From: Aquimarina sp. AU58
GTDB taxonomy: Bacteria; Bacteroidota; Bacteroidia; Flavobacteriales; Flavobacteriaceae
Direction: 5' to 3'
Length of the DNA: 64,000 nt
NCBI RefSeq assembly: GCF_900312745.1
Contig: NZ_OMPD01000014.1
Location: forward strand, 2,232,001 to 2,296,000
Shown here one piece after another: positions 44,401-53,470 of the stretch. The notes beneath the pieces are model-generated. The model was not told the DNA's origin, did not search any database, and saw only the letters and a program-made list of their open reading frames with translations. How positions within the stretch are numbered: the first letter of the stretch is position 1; the number at the start of each line of letters is the position of its first letter. The position numbers and the translations under genes are program-made.

Positions 44401-46201
44401 GATATTATATGCTCGTTTCCAGGCAGGAGTTGGCTTTGATCTAATGCTCAAAGACTATGGCAATGCACGTTGTGTAAATACTGGTGATGAGGTAGGGATC
44501 AATGGATGGTATGCTACCGGACAAGCTTATGCATATTTACAAGGTGAACTTGGGATTAGGATTAAACTATTCTTTAAAAAGAAAAAAATACCAATTATCA
44601 AAGGTAGTGCTGCAATCCTGATGCAAGGTAAAGGACCTAACCCATATTGGTTTAAAGGATATGCCGGAGGAAAATACAGTTTGCTAGGAGGACTAATCAA
44701 AGGGAAATACAGGTTTAAGATTACTATTGGAGAAGAATGTGAACTTGATAATACATCTCCTATAGGAGGGCTTAAAATGATTACCGATCTAACCCCAAAA
44801 GATGGAGGAAATGATGTTGATGTATTTGCAGCACCTCAAGCAACCTTTGCCTTAAGAGTGAACCAGCCAATAGTTTTACCTGAAGACGATGGAGATAAGA
44901 CCTATAAAATTATCCTAGAAAAATTCACACTTACAGATGAATCAGGAACTGAGATCGTAGGTAAACTAGAATGGGGACTTTATAATGATAGGGTAACCTT
45001 TATTTCAGATGATATTTTGCCACCTCAAACCAAATTAAAAGCTTCAGTACAGGTAAGTTTTCAAGAAAAAATAAATGGTGTATTCCAAACTATACTTGAA
45101 GATGGGAAAAAAGCTATCGAATCTGAAGAGAGAACTTTCGTTACAGGAACTGCACCCAATAATATTCCACTGTCTAATATTTCATATTCATACCCTGTGG
45201 TAGACCAACAATTGTTGTATTCTGGTGAATATGGTAATGGATATGTGCAGTTAAGAAGAGGGCAGGATTACCTTTTTGATGATAAACAATGGAAAAGTTC
45301 ATTGCGATATGTAGATGAAAATGGCACTCAGGAAGAGTTTAATTTTACATATTCAAATGCTGATAATAAGATTACCTATAAGCTGCCCAAAGTAAGTAAA
45401 GACACCAAGTATCAAATGTCTATTGTTAGTACTTCTAGGGGAGCAAAAAATAATACTAATGATAAGGAAGTGACTCAGACAACCAATTTTGATGATCAAA
45501 ACACATTGAGTATTACCAGTAACACTGCCCAAAATGTGTTTCAAGAGGGGGAAATAGATAGGTTAACCTATGATTTTAAAACCAGTACTTACAAAACTTT
45601 TAAAAACAAAGTAAATAGTATTGATATTAATAATAACAGTTATGAAAAAATAAACTCCCTGGTCATTAATCTTGTCTCCAGAATAGATACACATGAGGGG
45701 TTTGATTTGGTCGAGTTACAAGGAAATAAGTTTTCTCAAAATAAACCTCTTGTAGTTGTAGAATCGGATTTAAAAGACCCCTATTTTAATAGAGATATAA
45801 ATCCAGTGTTATATCAAAAATACCCAGAGGGAAGTAAGTTTAGCTCTAGTGTTAAGAGGGATTATTCTATATATGGATATGTACCTAAAAAAGCAGTTCC
45901 GATAATAGGAAGTTATCTAACGAGTCTCGAAAATAATATAGATATAGACTCTAGGGCAACCAGTTTTCCATTTAGGTACAATTTGGCCCAGGTATACTAT
46001 CAGGATTTTGAAAATATTCAGGATGCAGTAAGGTTATCTTATGTTAGAGGTTTAGGGACTACTCCTCAGGAGTTAAGCATTCTTTCTGAATACTTTAAGT
46101 TCATATCATATGGTAAATATACCATAAACCTACAATATACTTTGCCTGGAGGAATAAAAGGAACTTCTGCAACCTATAAATATACTAACCCTATTAAATA
46201 A
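41468..46201 (+). CDS. Giant exported beta-rich protein of unknown function
   Basis: A 1577-residue protein with a signal peptide (MKVKLYLVLFCVALNSFFVIA). I do not recognise a named family with confidence. Residues about 90-1100 are a long run of short beta strands with glycine-rich turns (GGFAGGAFYKM-like, LETGGYFMMGDN, FKGYAGGKYSLLGG), resembling a beta-solenoid or repeated sheet. A proline run (SPPPPPP-like) sits near 935. The last about 450 residues look like Ig-like domains (LTPKDGGNDVDVFAAPQATFALRVNQ). There is no T9SS sorting domain and no lipobox. The next gene begins 1-4 bases after the stop, so it heads an operon of exported proteins and probably forms the scaffold of a surface structure. 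Confidence 0.75.
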   Translation: MKVKLYLVLFCVALNSFFVIANEKDSLSISKKDRIKKEKINDEFTYLKELDKKFPIQNLMQKASPEFDFDTIENEFLETPPSVNTSRATAKKWFEKIEKLGTWISSFATSNSQALPVGIKKEINGVEYQLGFIKAKFTKDYTELTVFARVILPQTDEKGNPIDLYFGADNIKLSHQGGIIGEAKLVLLGDMFIPFNAGNWLLTLKGGLDYTTGAIAINNKTFVAIDCDGVKEMGIVGEVQFSRNLILPVDEKGNSLPDTRTYIGANNKTTQIPNRVTGTFKTTASDWNDLIVDINLSPFVLASQPDKFVFSANQAVFDFSDLRTENVNFPQYYFDEGLLLPDIESWRGIYIASLKVGLPKEFKTKQSISANSRVQFEAANLLIDSYGVSGYFTAKNLFTIDSGRTSTSKSWAYSIEEISIDIATSKFIGADFKGQLQLPISSIKKNNTDQNGLTYVGIISEDEYSLTVSAIDTLDFDIFSAKAELLPNSSVELKVVEGSFRPKAILNGSMSITANQKTSLNNSKAGSNSKTVDFKGIEFQNLVLQTVSPIIQVDYLGYKGSVALANFPVSIDNIAFRSNEQEAGIEFDLKVNLMGKNSKGFSADTRLGVYGKYKEEGYKQQWEYDRIELSKINLDANLGAIKFKGALELIEDDPEYGDGFSAYLEGTFGSFGPITSKAFFGKKDFRYWYVDAAVHGLKIQTGPLQINGFAGGAFYKMSRTSDIGSSFSPSGLSYIPNEDANLGVKAMILGAIGDERTMPVSAGFEIEFNGNAGVNRLGFFGEAQIMKPFDFSNPVNKLKQKLGQLANNELVKGALETKSGKTFLQKASEQYDFEYIGKAAISAKLGMDFDFVNDSFHAELDLYVDVAGGAIKGRASNGRAGYGVIHISPDEWYVHMGTPTDRLGLKMNVGPISLETGGYFMMGDNIPSSPPPPPIVASILGVDANSLDYGRDEGSLGQGRGFAFGADLQVDTGDLRFLILYARFQAGVGFDLMLKDYGNARCVNTGDEVGINGWYATGQAYAYLQGELGIRIKLFFKKKKIPIIKGSAAILMQGKGPNPYWFKGYAGGKYSLLGGLIKGKYRFKITIGEECELDNTSPIGGLKMITDLTPKDGGNDVDVFAAPQATFALRVNQPIVLPEDDGDKTYKIILEKFTLTDESGTEIVGKLEWGLYNDRVTFISDDILPPQTKLKASVQVSFQEKINGVFQTILEDGKKAIESEERTFVTGTAPNNIPLSNISYSYPVVDQQLLYSGEYGNGYVQLRRGQDYLFDDKQWKSSLRYVDENGTQEEFNFTYSNADNKITYKLPKVSKDTKYQMSIVSTSRGAKNNTNDKEVTQTTNFDDQNTLSITSNTAQNVFQEGEIDRLTYDFKTSTYKTFKNKVNSIDINNNSYEKINSLVINLVSRIDTHEGFDLVELQGNKFSQNKPLVVVESDLKDPYFNRDINPVLYQKYPEGSKFSSSVKRDYSIYGYVPKKAVPIIGSYLTSLENNIDIDSRATSFPFRYNLAQVYYQDFENIQDAVRLSYVRGLGTTPQELSILSEYFKFISYGKYTINLQYTLPGGIKGTSATYKYTNPIK

Positions 46202-46205
46202 GTTG

Positions 46206-48302
46206 ATGATGCCGATAGTGAAAAGTGATATATGTATATATAGGAAATCGATCCGCCTGTTGTTTTTTATGGCTTTTTTGGTAAGTTTTTCTCAAGAAAA
46301 CCAAAAAGATGAGGTAAAAATTGTAGCGAGAGCCAATACAGGTAAAATTCTACTTAGATGGGGGGTTACTACGTCATCAGCATGGCTTAAAGCTAATAGA
46401 TATGGGTATGTTATAGAACGTTATACGATCTTAAAAAAAGGTCAATTAGTAAATCCACCAATAAAAAAAGTTATTACACCAAATCCATTGCTTCCCAGTC
46501 CTGTTGAAGATTGGGAAAAAATTTCCGAGACTAATGACTATGCTGCCATTCTTGCACAGGCTTTATACGGAGAAAGTTTTGAAGTAGAAGAAATGCAACA
46601 AGGCGGTTTAGCGTCGATTGTTAACAAATCTAGAGAAATCGAACAACGTTTTTCTTTTGGGCTATTTGCTGCTGATATGAGCTTTGAAGCCGCAAAACTA
46701 GCGGCATTGGGGTATGAAGACAAGGATATCGTTGCAGGAGAAGAATACCTGTATATAATACAAACAGCAGTTCCTGAATCACTTTTAAAAATAAAGGAAG
46801 GAAAAGTATCGGTAAAAACCTCAGGTATTGAGCCTTTACCTCCTCCTGTAGATTTAATTGCCGTACCCAGAGACAGAAGCATTATGCTTACTTGGGAGTA
46901 CGATCTTTTCAGGTCTATCTATACATCATACTATATAGAACGATCAGAAGATGGTACAAATTTTAAAAGATTGGGAGGAGATACCCCTTTAGTAAATTTG
47001 AACGACTCTCCAGAGAATCCTGCAAAAAGGATGTTTTATATTGATACATTATCCCAAAACAATAAAAAATATTACTATAGGGTATTGGGGATATCTCCCT
47101 TTGGTGAACAAAGTGGCTCTTCAAAGGTAGTCGCTGCAGAAGGAGTAAAAGAGCTTACGGCAATTCCTTATATATCAAAGCATAAAATTGATGATTCTGG
47201 TAATATTATCATTTCATGGGATTTTAAAAAAGAAGCCGAAAATGAGATTAGTAGGTTCGAACTTAATTGGGCACCAAAAGAAAAAGGCCCCTATAAAGTT
47301 GTAAAATCTGATCTACCCCCTAACAGTCGAACTTCGGTATATACACAACCTGAAGAATCTAATTATTTTAGGGTAGTGGCAATAGGAAAAAATAACCAAA
47401 GTACGAGTTCATTAACCGCTTTTGTGCAAACTGTAGATTCACTTCCGCCAGCACCTCCTGTAGGTTTACAAGGAGTTATCGATACATTAGGAATCGTAAA
47501 ATTAAATTGGACAGCGAATTTAGAAAATGATATGTTAGGGTATAGAGTCTTTAGGGGTAACCTTAAAAATGATGAACTATCGCAGATAACCATAGCCCCA
47601 ATTGTTAACAATAGTTTTGTAGATACAGTTCAGGTAAAATCGTTGAATGACAAAGTTTTTTATCAGGTAGTAGCTGTAGATAAACGTTATAATATGTCGG
47701 GATACTCAGACCTTCTTGAGCTTAAAAAACCAAATGTAGTACCACCATCATCACCTGTATTTTCAGGATATAAGGTTAATAACAGTGCTATTTCCCTTAC
47801 ATGGATAAATAGCACTAGTGCTAACATTAAAAATCATCTACTGTATAGAAAAAATGTAGAAAAATCAGAATGGAAGTTACTTTTTAAAACTGATACCGTA
47901 TCGACATATACAGATGCTCAAATTAATCCTGGAATCAAATATCGTTATGCGATATATGCAGAAAACGAAGCAGGAATTCAATCAGTTTCATCTACTCCAA
48001 TTACTGTTACAAGTAGGATATCTGTCGATGAAGATTTTGTTAAGGGATTCACGGTGATACCGGATAGGACTAATAATAAAATCGTATTAAACTGGAGGAA
48101 AACGTCTGCTATGATTACAGAAATTTTAATTTATAAATCAAAGAAAGAAGAGAAACCTACACTATGGAAACAGCTACCGGGTTCAATTAATAAATTGGCC
48201 GATGAATCCGTTTCTCCAAATAATACGTATGTATATCAAATAAAAGCTATTTCCAATAAAGGAAATCACTCTAAATTGAAAAAAAAGGAAGTAAAGTTTT
48301 GA
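46206..48302 (+). CDS. Exported fibronectin type III repeat protein
   Basis: A protein of about 698 residues. The ATG at 46206 follows a TTG at 46203 that could also serve. A hydrophobic signal (LLFFMAFLVSFSQ) lies near residues 18-30. After an N-terminal domain (VARANTGKILLRWG, then GYVIERYTI) come about five fibronectin type III domains, recognisable by VDLIAVPRDRSIMLTWEYD, GLQGVIDTLGIVKLNWTANL and similar strand-B tryptophans with KYYYRVLGISPFGE-type ends. There is no sorting domain or anchor. It is almost contiguous with the giant protein upstream, so the two probably act together at the cell surface. Confidence 0.8.
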   Translation: MMPIVKSDICIYRKSIRLLFFMAFLVSFSQENQKDEVKIVARANTGKILLRWGVTTSSAWLKANRYGYVIERYTILKKGQLVNPPIKKVITPNPLLPSPVEDWEKISETNDYAAILAQALYGESFEVEEMQQGGLASIVNKSREIEQRFSFGLFAADMSFEAAKLAALGYEDKDIVAGEEYLYIIQTAVPESLLKIKEGKVSVKTSGIEPLPPPVDLIAVPRDRSIMLTWEYDLFRSIYTSYYIERSEDGTNFKRLGGDTPLVNLNDSPENPAKRMFYIDTLSQNNKKYYYRVLGISPFGEQSGSSKVVAAEGVKELTAIPYISKHKIDDSGNIIISWDFKKEAENEISRFELNWAPKEKGPYKVVKSDLPPNSRTSVYTQPEESNYFRVVAIGKNNQSTSSLTAFVQTVDSLPPAPPVGLQGVIDTLGIVKLNWTANLENDMLGYRVFRGNLKNDELSQITIAPIVNNSFVDTVQVKSLNDKVFYQVVAVDKRYNMSGYSDLLELKKPNVVPPSSPVFSGYKVNNSAISLTWINSTSANIKNHLLYRKNVEKSEWKLLFKTDTVSTYTDAQINPGIKYRYAIYAENEAGIQSVSSTPITVTSRISVDEDFVKGFTVIPDRTNNKIVLNWRKTSAMITEILIYKSKKEEKPTLWKQLPGSINKLADESVSPNNTYVYQIKAISNKGNHSKLKKKEVKF

Positions 48303-48339
48303 GAATATAAACCTTATTCTGCTATACAAAATTGTAACA

Positions 48340-51300
48340 ATGAATGATGTAAAAAAGAATGAAACTATGACCAATGTATATAAAATGCCCCTAATTATTA
48401 ACTATAAGAGTATCATGTCAATGTTAGTTTTTGTAATGATGTGTGCTGGTATATTTGCTCAGGCTGGTGATACTACAACAGAGAAAACAAAAATAGTAGT
48501 AGAGGAATTTATTCGTGGACTGGGATTTGATCCTCGTACAGATCAAATAAGTGTTTTTGCTGTGTACGAAGATCCTACTAAAGGATATGTTATACCTGAC
48601 TTTGGAGGCAAGCCTGCAACAAATGGCCAACAGTTTATTTTTTGGAGTAAATTTTTCTATTATGACGTTTTTAAATATCCCTTTAATACAGCACCGAATA
48701 ATCCGTTACAAAAAGATTATATATCGTTTGGCGATTTTAATGAGGGTGTTCAAAAGTCTATTGGTCATAATCAATCACTGGTGGCTCCTTTTGAACAATA
48801 TTTGCAACGAGAATATTACTTTGAGCATAAAGTAAAAGAAATTCGTATTCATTTTAATTATAGAAGAAAAAAGAACAGTAGTGATAGACATGAGGAAGTA
48901 TATTCTTTTCCTGTTGGTGGGGTAGATCCATGTCAACCACAAACGATCAATACGGGAGTTGTTAATGGCAGCTTTCCTGTAGGACGTGATATCAACCCCC
49001 AAAGTATTAATTTTAGGTTTAGAGTAATTCCTTTACCAGGTATAACAAGAGGAGGCTCTGGTGTTAATATTGCCGGTTTCAATGACCCAATGAGGGTCAA
49101 TGCCACTGGTTCTAATCACCCCAATGCATACCATTGGAAATATAGAATAGAAGGAGAAGGAGGGTCAAACATACAGCCAATAGCAAACGCTTTCAGACAA
49201 GGAGATTTTGCTAATGGTAATCTTGGTTTTGTTAATAAAACCAATTATCAATGGATCGATATACCTGGTGCTCCAAATGGGCCAGCTTTTGATTTAAGAC
49301 CAAGTGATTTTTTAGGAGGACCCGGTAATGAAGATGCCTTTTTGGATAAAACCATTATCATAGGAGCATTTGCAAGAAATGGATGTGATAGTCATACCGT
49401 ACATCATAATTTTACATCATTTAGGATCGTTAGGTCAGCACCCTATTTTCAAATTGCAAGGAATACACCTGTAACTTGTAAAGGAGGTAGTGATGGTGAA
49501 GTAACCGTTAATTTTACTCCATTTAAGTCTGGTGATCAATTAAATTTCACACTACATAAAAAACTCACCAGTGGTATTTATGATACTGGTGTAGCGTATT
49601 CAAATATAACCCCTACAGGAACAGTATCCAGTATGACGTTTTCTAATCTCCCGGCAGGGGATTATAAATTCGATAACCTTATAGGAAAGTATATACGAGG
49701 TGGGGTTCTTCAGAATTTTTATACAGATGGAGAATTCCATACATTAGAATTTACCGTAAGCGAACCAGATGCAGTTGCTTTTGCAAGGGAACCAGCCGAT
49801 GACAAAACAGATGTTTGGTGTTTTGATGGGGCTGATGGTGAGATTTTATTAACAGCTACAGGTGGTGTTGGTGGATATCAATATCTTTTAAGAAAAGAAG
49901 GAGACACTTTTGGAACCAATTGGATGTCATTTCCTTCGGCAACAACACATTCTATTACAGGATTAGGGGTTGATACGTATTATATAAAGTTGAGGGATAG
50001 AAATGGTTGTATTGCCGTAGATGCTTCAAATAATGATATGGTCAAGCAGGTAACTATAGATAAACCTGATACCCCAGTAGATGTAGATGTAGAACTTATT
50101 AACCAACCAAGAGCTTTTGGTTTTGAAGACGGAAGAATAAGTGCCAGAATTTTTAACGGAACTCCTTTTACAGATGGTACGTATACGTTTGTATGGAAAA
50201 ATGAAAGAGGAGATGTACTCAGTACAACTATAAATACTGTGCTTTCAGGTGATCAGGGATATCAAACCATACTGCATTCAGTTGGGGCAGGAGTGTATAC
50301 TCTAGATGTATTTGATGCTAATTTTAATCCGGCTACTGATAAAAAAGGATGTTTTGTAACCAATGTTCAGTTTAATTTACAGCAACCAGAACCGTTACAA
50401 GTTACCATAGAGGTTTTTAACCCTATTTCTTGTCATATCGAAAACGAATACAACGATGGGATTGATTTTATAAATCCTATTGGGATTGCAGATCAGTTTC
50501 AGGATGGAGCGTTAATAGCAACTGTAACAGGAGGGGTTCCTTTTGATGATACTACTCTTGCTAAAGCAGGAGAATGTAGAGAAAATTTTAGCTCATATTG
50601 TTATCGTTGGAAAAAAAATGTAGGAGGAGTTTGGCAAGACATTGCTGATAATGATGAGATTATTGAGGAATTGAGTGTAGGCACTTATGCATTAAATGTA
50701 GAAGACGCAAATGGAATTGTTTTAGGAACTTATGAAGCGTACACCGATATTGATGGCTCTAGAGAATATAGATTAATTCAGGCTGTTGATAATACAAAAT
50801 ATTTAGCACAACCTGATAAACTAGAAGTTTCCTTTCAAAATACAGAAGTAACTTGTGCTAGTGGTAGTAATGCAAAGGCAGAAGCTATCGTTACAGGAGG
50901 AACTGAGCCATACACCTATCAATGGAGTAATGGAGAGACGACATCGACAATAAGTAATCTTATAGCCGGTACATATCTTGTTTTTATATCTGATGCTAAA
51001 GGATGTCAGGTAGAAGGAAGAGTAAAGATTGAACAACCAAATGGACTTGAAGTGAATACGGTTTCGGTGATTTCACCCACATGTTTTGGCGGGAATGATG
51101 GAAGCATAAGTGTTGATATATCAGGAGGCAGCCCTCCTTATCGTTACCTCTGGAATACGGGAAACACATCGACCAGTATTAATGGAGTACCTTCTGGGGT
51201 GTATAGAATAGAAGTAACCGATAGTAAAGGGTGTAAAGCTGTTTATGAAGAAATATTAAAAGATCCAGATCCTATTGTTGTTCGCTTAGAAAATAAAAGA

Positions 51301-52038
51301 ACTCTTTGTAAAGATCAATCCTTTAATCTTGATATTACAATTGATGATCCTGGAGCGACTTATTCATGGTCAGGTGATAATGGATTTACGAGTTCGGATA
51401 GTGAAGTAGAACTTAACCAATCAGGTAAATATATAGCTACTATTACAAATAGTATTGGATGTGTAGGAATCGGAGAAATACAAGTAGAAGCTTTAGACAC
51501 TCCTATAGATTCAGATTTTTTGATTACTACTCAGGCATATACTAATCAGGAGGTTATACTGGTCAATATTAGTGAGCCAATTGGAGAAACAATAGAATGG
51601 ACAATCCCTGAAGGAGTAGAAGTAGTTTCTGAAACAGAGGATCAAATAGTTCTCGTATTCGATGAAGAAGGATCGTATGATGTTACCCTGAGGTCAACTC
51701 AAGGAGACTGTTATCAGGATTTCACAAGAACTGTTTTAGTCCAACCAGCCATAGTAGGCCCAGCAGTTTCTAATTCTGAAAATGATTTTATAGAAGAGTT
51801 TATTGTATTTCCTAATCCTAACAACGGAAACTTTCAGACTAAGATTGGTCTGGCGGAAGAAGCTAATGTAACACTAAAGATCATAAGCCTGATGTCGGGA
51901 ACAATAGTAGATGAGCGTGTCGAAAGTAGTAATATTGATTTTTTAATAGACTATTCTCTTTCTCTACCTTCTGGAGTGTATTTGATGCTATTGGAAACTC
52001 CTAGAGGTTCAGAAACCCGTAAGCTAGTGTTTGAATAA
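48340..52038 (+). CDS. T9SS-exported SprB-repeat protein
   Basis: A 1232-residue protein. The start is ambiguous among ATGs at 48340, 48367 and 48385; the signal peptide is SMLVFVMMCAGIFAQ. Several SprB-type repeats are visible, each opening with a cysteine and GGxDG (CKGGSDGEVTVN, CFDGADGEILL, CFGGNDGSISVDISGG) and closing with AGTYLVFISDAKGC or similar. An Ig/PKD-like domain follows, then a type A T9SS sorting domain in the last about 80 residues (FIVFPNPNNGNF ... SLPSGVYLMLLET). Related repeats form the mobile SprB adhesin in gliding Flavobacteria. Here it is probably a secreted partner in the operon; a gliding role is not shown. Confidence 0.87.
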   Translation: MNDVKKNETMTNVYKMPLIINYKSIMSMLVFVMMCAGIFAQAGDTTTEKTKIVVEEFIRGLGFDPRTDQISVFAVYEDPTKGYVIPDFGGKPATNGQQFIFWSKFFYYDVFKYPFNTAPNNPLQKDYISFGDFNEGVQKSIGHNQSLVAPFEQYLQREYYFEHKVKEIRIHFNYRRKKNSSDRHEEVYSFPVGGVDPCQPQTINTGVVNGSFPVGRDINPQSINFRFRVIPLPGITRGGSGVNIAGFNDPMRVNATGSNHPNAYHWKYRIEGEGGSNIQPIANAFRQGDFANGNLGFVNKTNYQWIDIPGAPNGPAFDLRPSDFLGGPGNEDAFLDKTIIIGAFARNGCDSHTVHHNFTSFRIVRSAPYFQIARNTPVTCKGGSDGEVTVNFTPFKSGDQLNFTLHKKLTSGIYDTGVAYSNITPTGTVSSMTFSNLPAGDYKFDNLIGKYIRGGVLQNFYTDGEFHTLEFTVSEPDAVAFAREPADDKTDVWCFDGADGEILLTATGGVGGYQYLLRKEGDTFGTNWMSFPSATTHSITGLGVDTYYIKLRDRNGCIAVDASNNDMVKQVTIDKPDTPVDVDVELINQPRAFGFEDGRISARIFNGTPFTDGTYTFVWKNERGDVLSTTINTVLSGDQGYQTILHSVGAGVYTLDVFDANFNPATDKKGCFVTNVQFNLQQPEPLQVTIEVFNPISCHIENEYNDGIDFINPIGIADQFQDGALIATVTGGVPFDDTTLAKAGECRENFSSYCYRWKKNVGGVWQDIADNDEIIEELSVGTYALNVEDANGIVLGTYEAYTDIDGSREYRLIQAVDNTKYLAQPDKLEVSFQNTEVTCASGSNAKAEAIVTGGTEPYTYQWSNGETTSTISNLIAGTYLVFISDAKGCQVEGRVKIEQPNGLEVNTVSVISPTCFGGNDGSISVDISGGSPPYRYLWNTGNTSTSINGVPSGVYRIEVTDSKGCKAVYEEILKDPDPIVVRLENKRTLCKDQSFNLDITIDDPGATYSWSGDNGFTSSDSEVELNQSGKYIATITNSIGCVGIGEIQVEALDTPIDSDFLITTQAYTNQEVILVNISEPIGETIEWTIPEGVEVVSETEDQIVLVFDEEGSYDVTLRSTQGDCYQDFTRTVLVQPAIVGPAVSNSENDFIEEFIVFPNPNNGNFQTKIGLAEEANVTLKIISLMSGTIVDERVESSNIDFLIDYSLSLPSGVYLMLLETPRGSETRKLVFE

Positions 52039-52071
52039 GACTTTCGTTTTTGTTGAAACCTTTTTTATACT

Positions 52072-53421
52072 ATGAAAAAAATAATATATATCATATCAGT
52101 ACTTTCTCTTTTTGGTTGTGCCAAAGAAGAGGCCATCCCTGTTATTGTTGATTTTGATTTTGAAGTTTTTAATAATGACTTTTCTATTCCTGTACAAGTT
52201 GTGTTTTTTAATAAAACAGAAGGAGGAGAGGAGTATGAATGGACTTTTGAAGGAGGGACGCCCTCTAGATCTGTTAACCGTAACCCCGGAGTCATACAGT
52301 ATGATCAAAAAGGAGTATATACAATAGAACTTACCGCAACTAATGAAGATGGGTCCAGAGATACTAGAATAGAGGAGATACAAATAGATGATGCTGTAAT
52401 TGTAGATTTTGAGATTAATAATAGTATAGATAATTTCTCTCCAGCTACATATACTTTACAAAATAAATCATTTGGAGCAGATACTTTTTTATGGAATTTT
52501 GAAGGAGGTACTCCTACAACATCTACAGACCAAAATCCGGAAGAAGTCATTTTCACAGAGCCTGGAGATCATATAGTTACATTACAAGTGAGTAATGGAA
52601 GAGAGACATATGAGCAGCAAAAAACAATTACTGTAGCTCCATTTTTGGTATCAGATTTTGATTTTGAAGTAGCTTTTGAAGATGATGATTTTCAAATCCC
52701 AGCACGTATACAATTTAAAAATAACTCGATTAGCGATACATCATATCAATGGAGTTTTGAGGGAGTTTCAACCTCTATGTCAACAGAAGAAAACCCAGAA
52801 GTGATATTTACCCAGGAAGGAGTTCAAACGATTAGTCTAACGGTTTCTAATGGAAAAGAAACAAAGACAGTTAGTAAACAAATCGAGTTTTTTAAAAACA
52901 CCAACCTCAGAGAGCTAAAAGATGTTAGGTTTGGTATTAATACAGCTCATACTACTAATGCTGTAGGAAGTTTTTACAGTATTGAAGATCGAAAAATATA
53001 TACAGCAGAGGAGATCACTGCTGATATCGAGAAACGTACTGACCTTGTCTTTTTTGGTTTGAGTGATATGTTTAACCGTAATAGGTTTGTGAGCCCTGAT
53101 GCATTATCAGGAACCACATTTGATGAATTGATAAACCCTAAAAAAACCATTTTTATTAATTCTCAAGAACTATGTAGTTGCTCTGCTTCATTAACAGTGA
53201 CAGAGTTTGATACTATGAATGATGATATACTACTTGAAAGTTTAATTATAGAAGAGACCCCGGGAGGGTTACAGGACTTTGATGATACAGTGGTCCCAAG
53301 AATTATTCTTTTTAAGACTCAAGAAGGTAAAAACGGAGCTATTAAAGTTAAAGATTTTGTTAGGGATGGACAAAATTCCTACATACTTACGGATATCAAA
53401 ATCCAAAAAGAAAACAGATAA
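52072..53421 (+). CDS. PKD-domain lipoprotein
   Basis: A 449-residue lipoprotein (LFGC followed by AKEE, an acidic pattern linked to surface export). Three PKD domains occupy about residues 22-285, each with the EWTFEGGTPS / LWNFEGGTPTTS / QWSFEGVSTS strand and a GVYTIELTATN / GDHIVTLQVSN-type end. The C-terminal about 160 residues form an unassigned domain (DVRFGINTAHTTNAVG, ELCSCSASLTV). PKD domains mediate protein or glycan contacts, so this may anchor the secreted proteins of the operon to the cell surface. It starts 33 bases after the SprB-repeat gene. Confidence 0.82.
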   Translation: MKKIIYIISVLSLFGCAKEEAIPVIVDFDFEVFNNDFSIPVQVVFFNKTEGGEEYEWTFEGGTPSRSVNRNPGVIQYDQKGVYTIELTATNEDGSRDTRIEEIQIDDAVIVDFEINNSIDNFSPATYTLQNKSFGADTFLWNFEGGTPTTSTDQNPEEVIFTEPGDHIVTLQVSNGRETYEQQKTITVAPFLVSDFDFEVAFEDDDFQIPARIQFKNNSISDTSYQWSFEGVSTSMSTEENPEVIFTQEGVQTISLTVSNGKETKTVSKQIEFFKNTNLRELKDVRFGINTAHTTNAVGSFYSIEDRKIYTAEEITADIEKRTDLVFFGLSDMFNRNRFVSPDALSGTTFDELINPKKTIFINSQELCSCSASLTVTEFDTMNDDILLESLIIEETPGGLQDFDDTVVPRIILFKTQEGKNGAIKVKDFVRDGQNSYILTDIKIQKENR

Positions 53422-53470
53422 ATGTGCCATGTCTTCAAAGACAAGAACAGTTTTTAGAAATTATATAATT

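Noticed and set aside
48340..52038. Gliding adhesin SprB itself
   Set aside because: It has SprB-type repeats and a T9SS signal but is far shorter than SprB, and no sprC, sprD or sprF neighbours are present.
53279..53470. Overlapping long N-terminus for the 1054-residue protein
   Set aside because: It lies within the PKD lipoprotein gene in another frame, and a good signal peptide begins at 53471.
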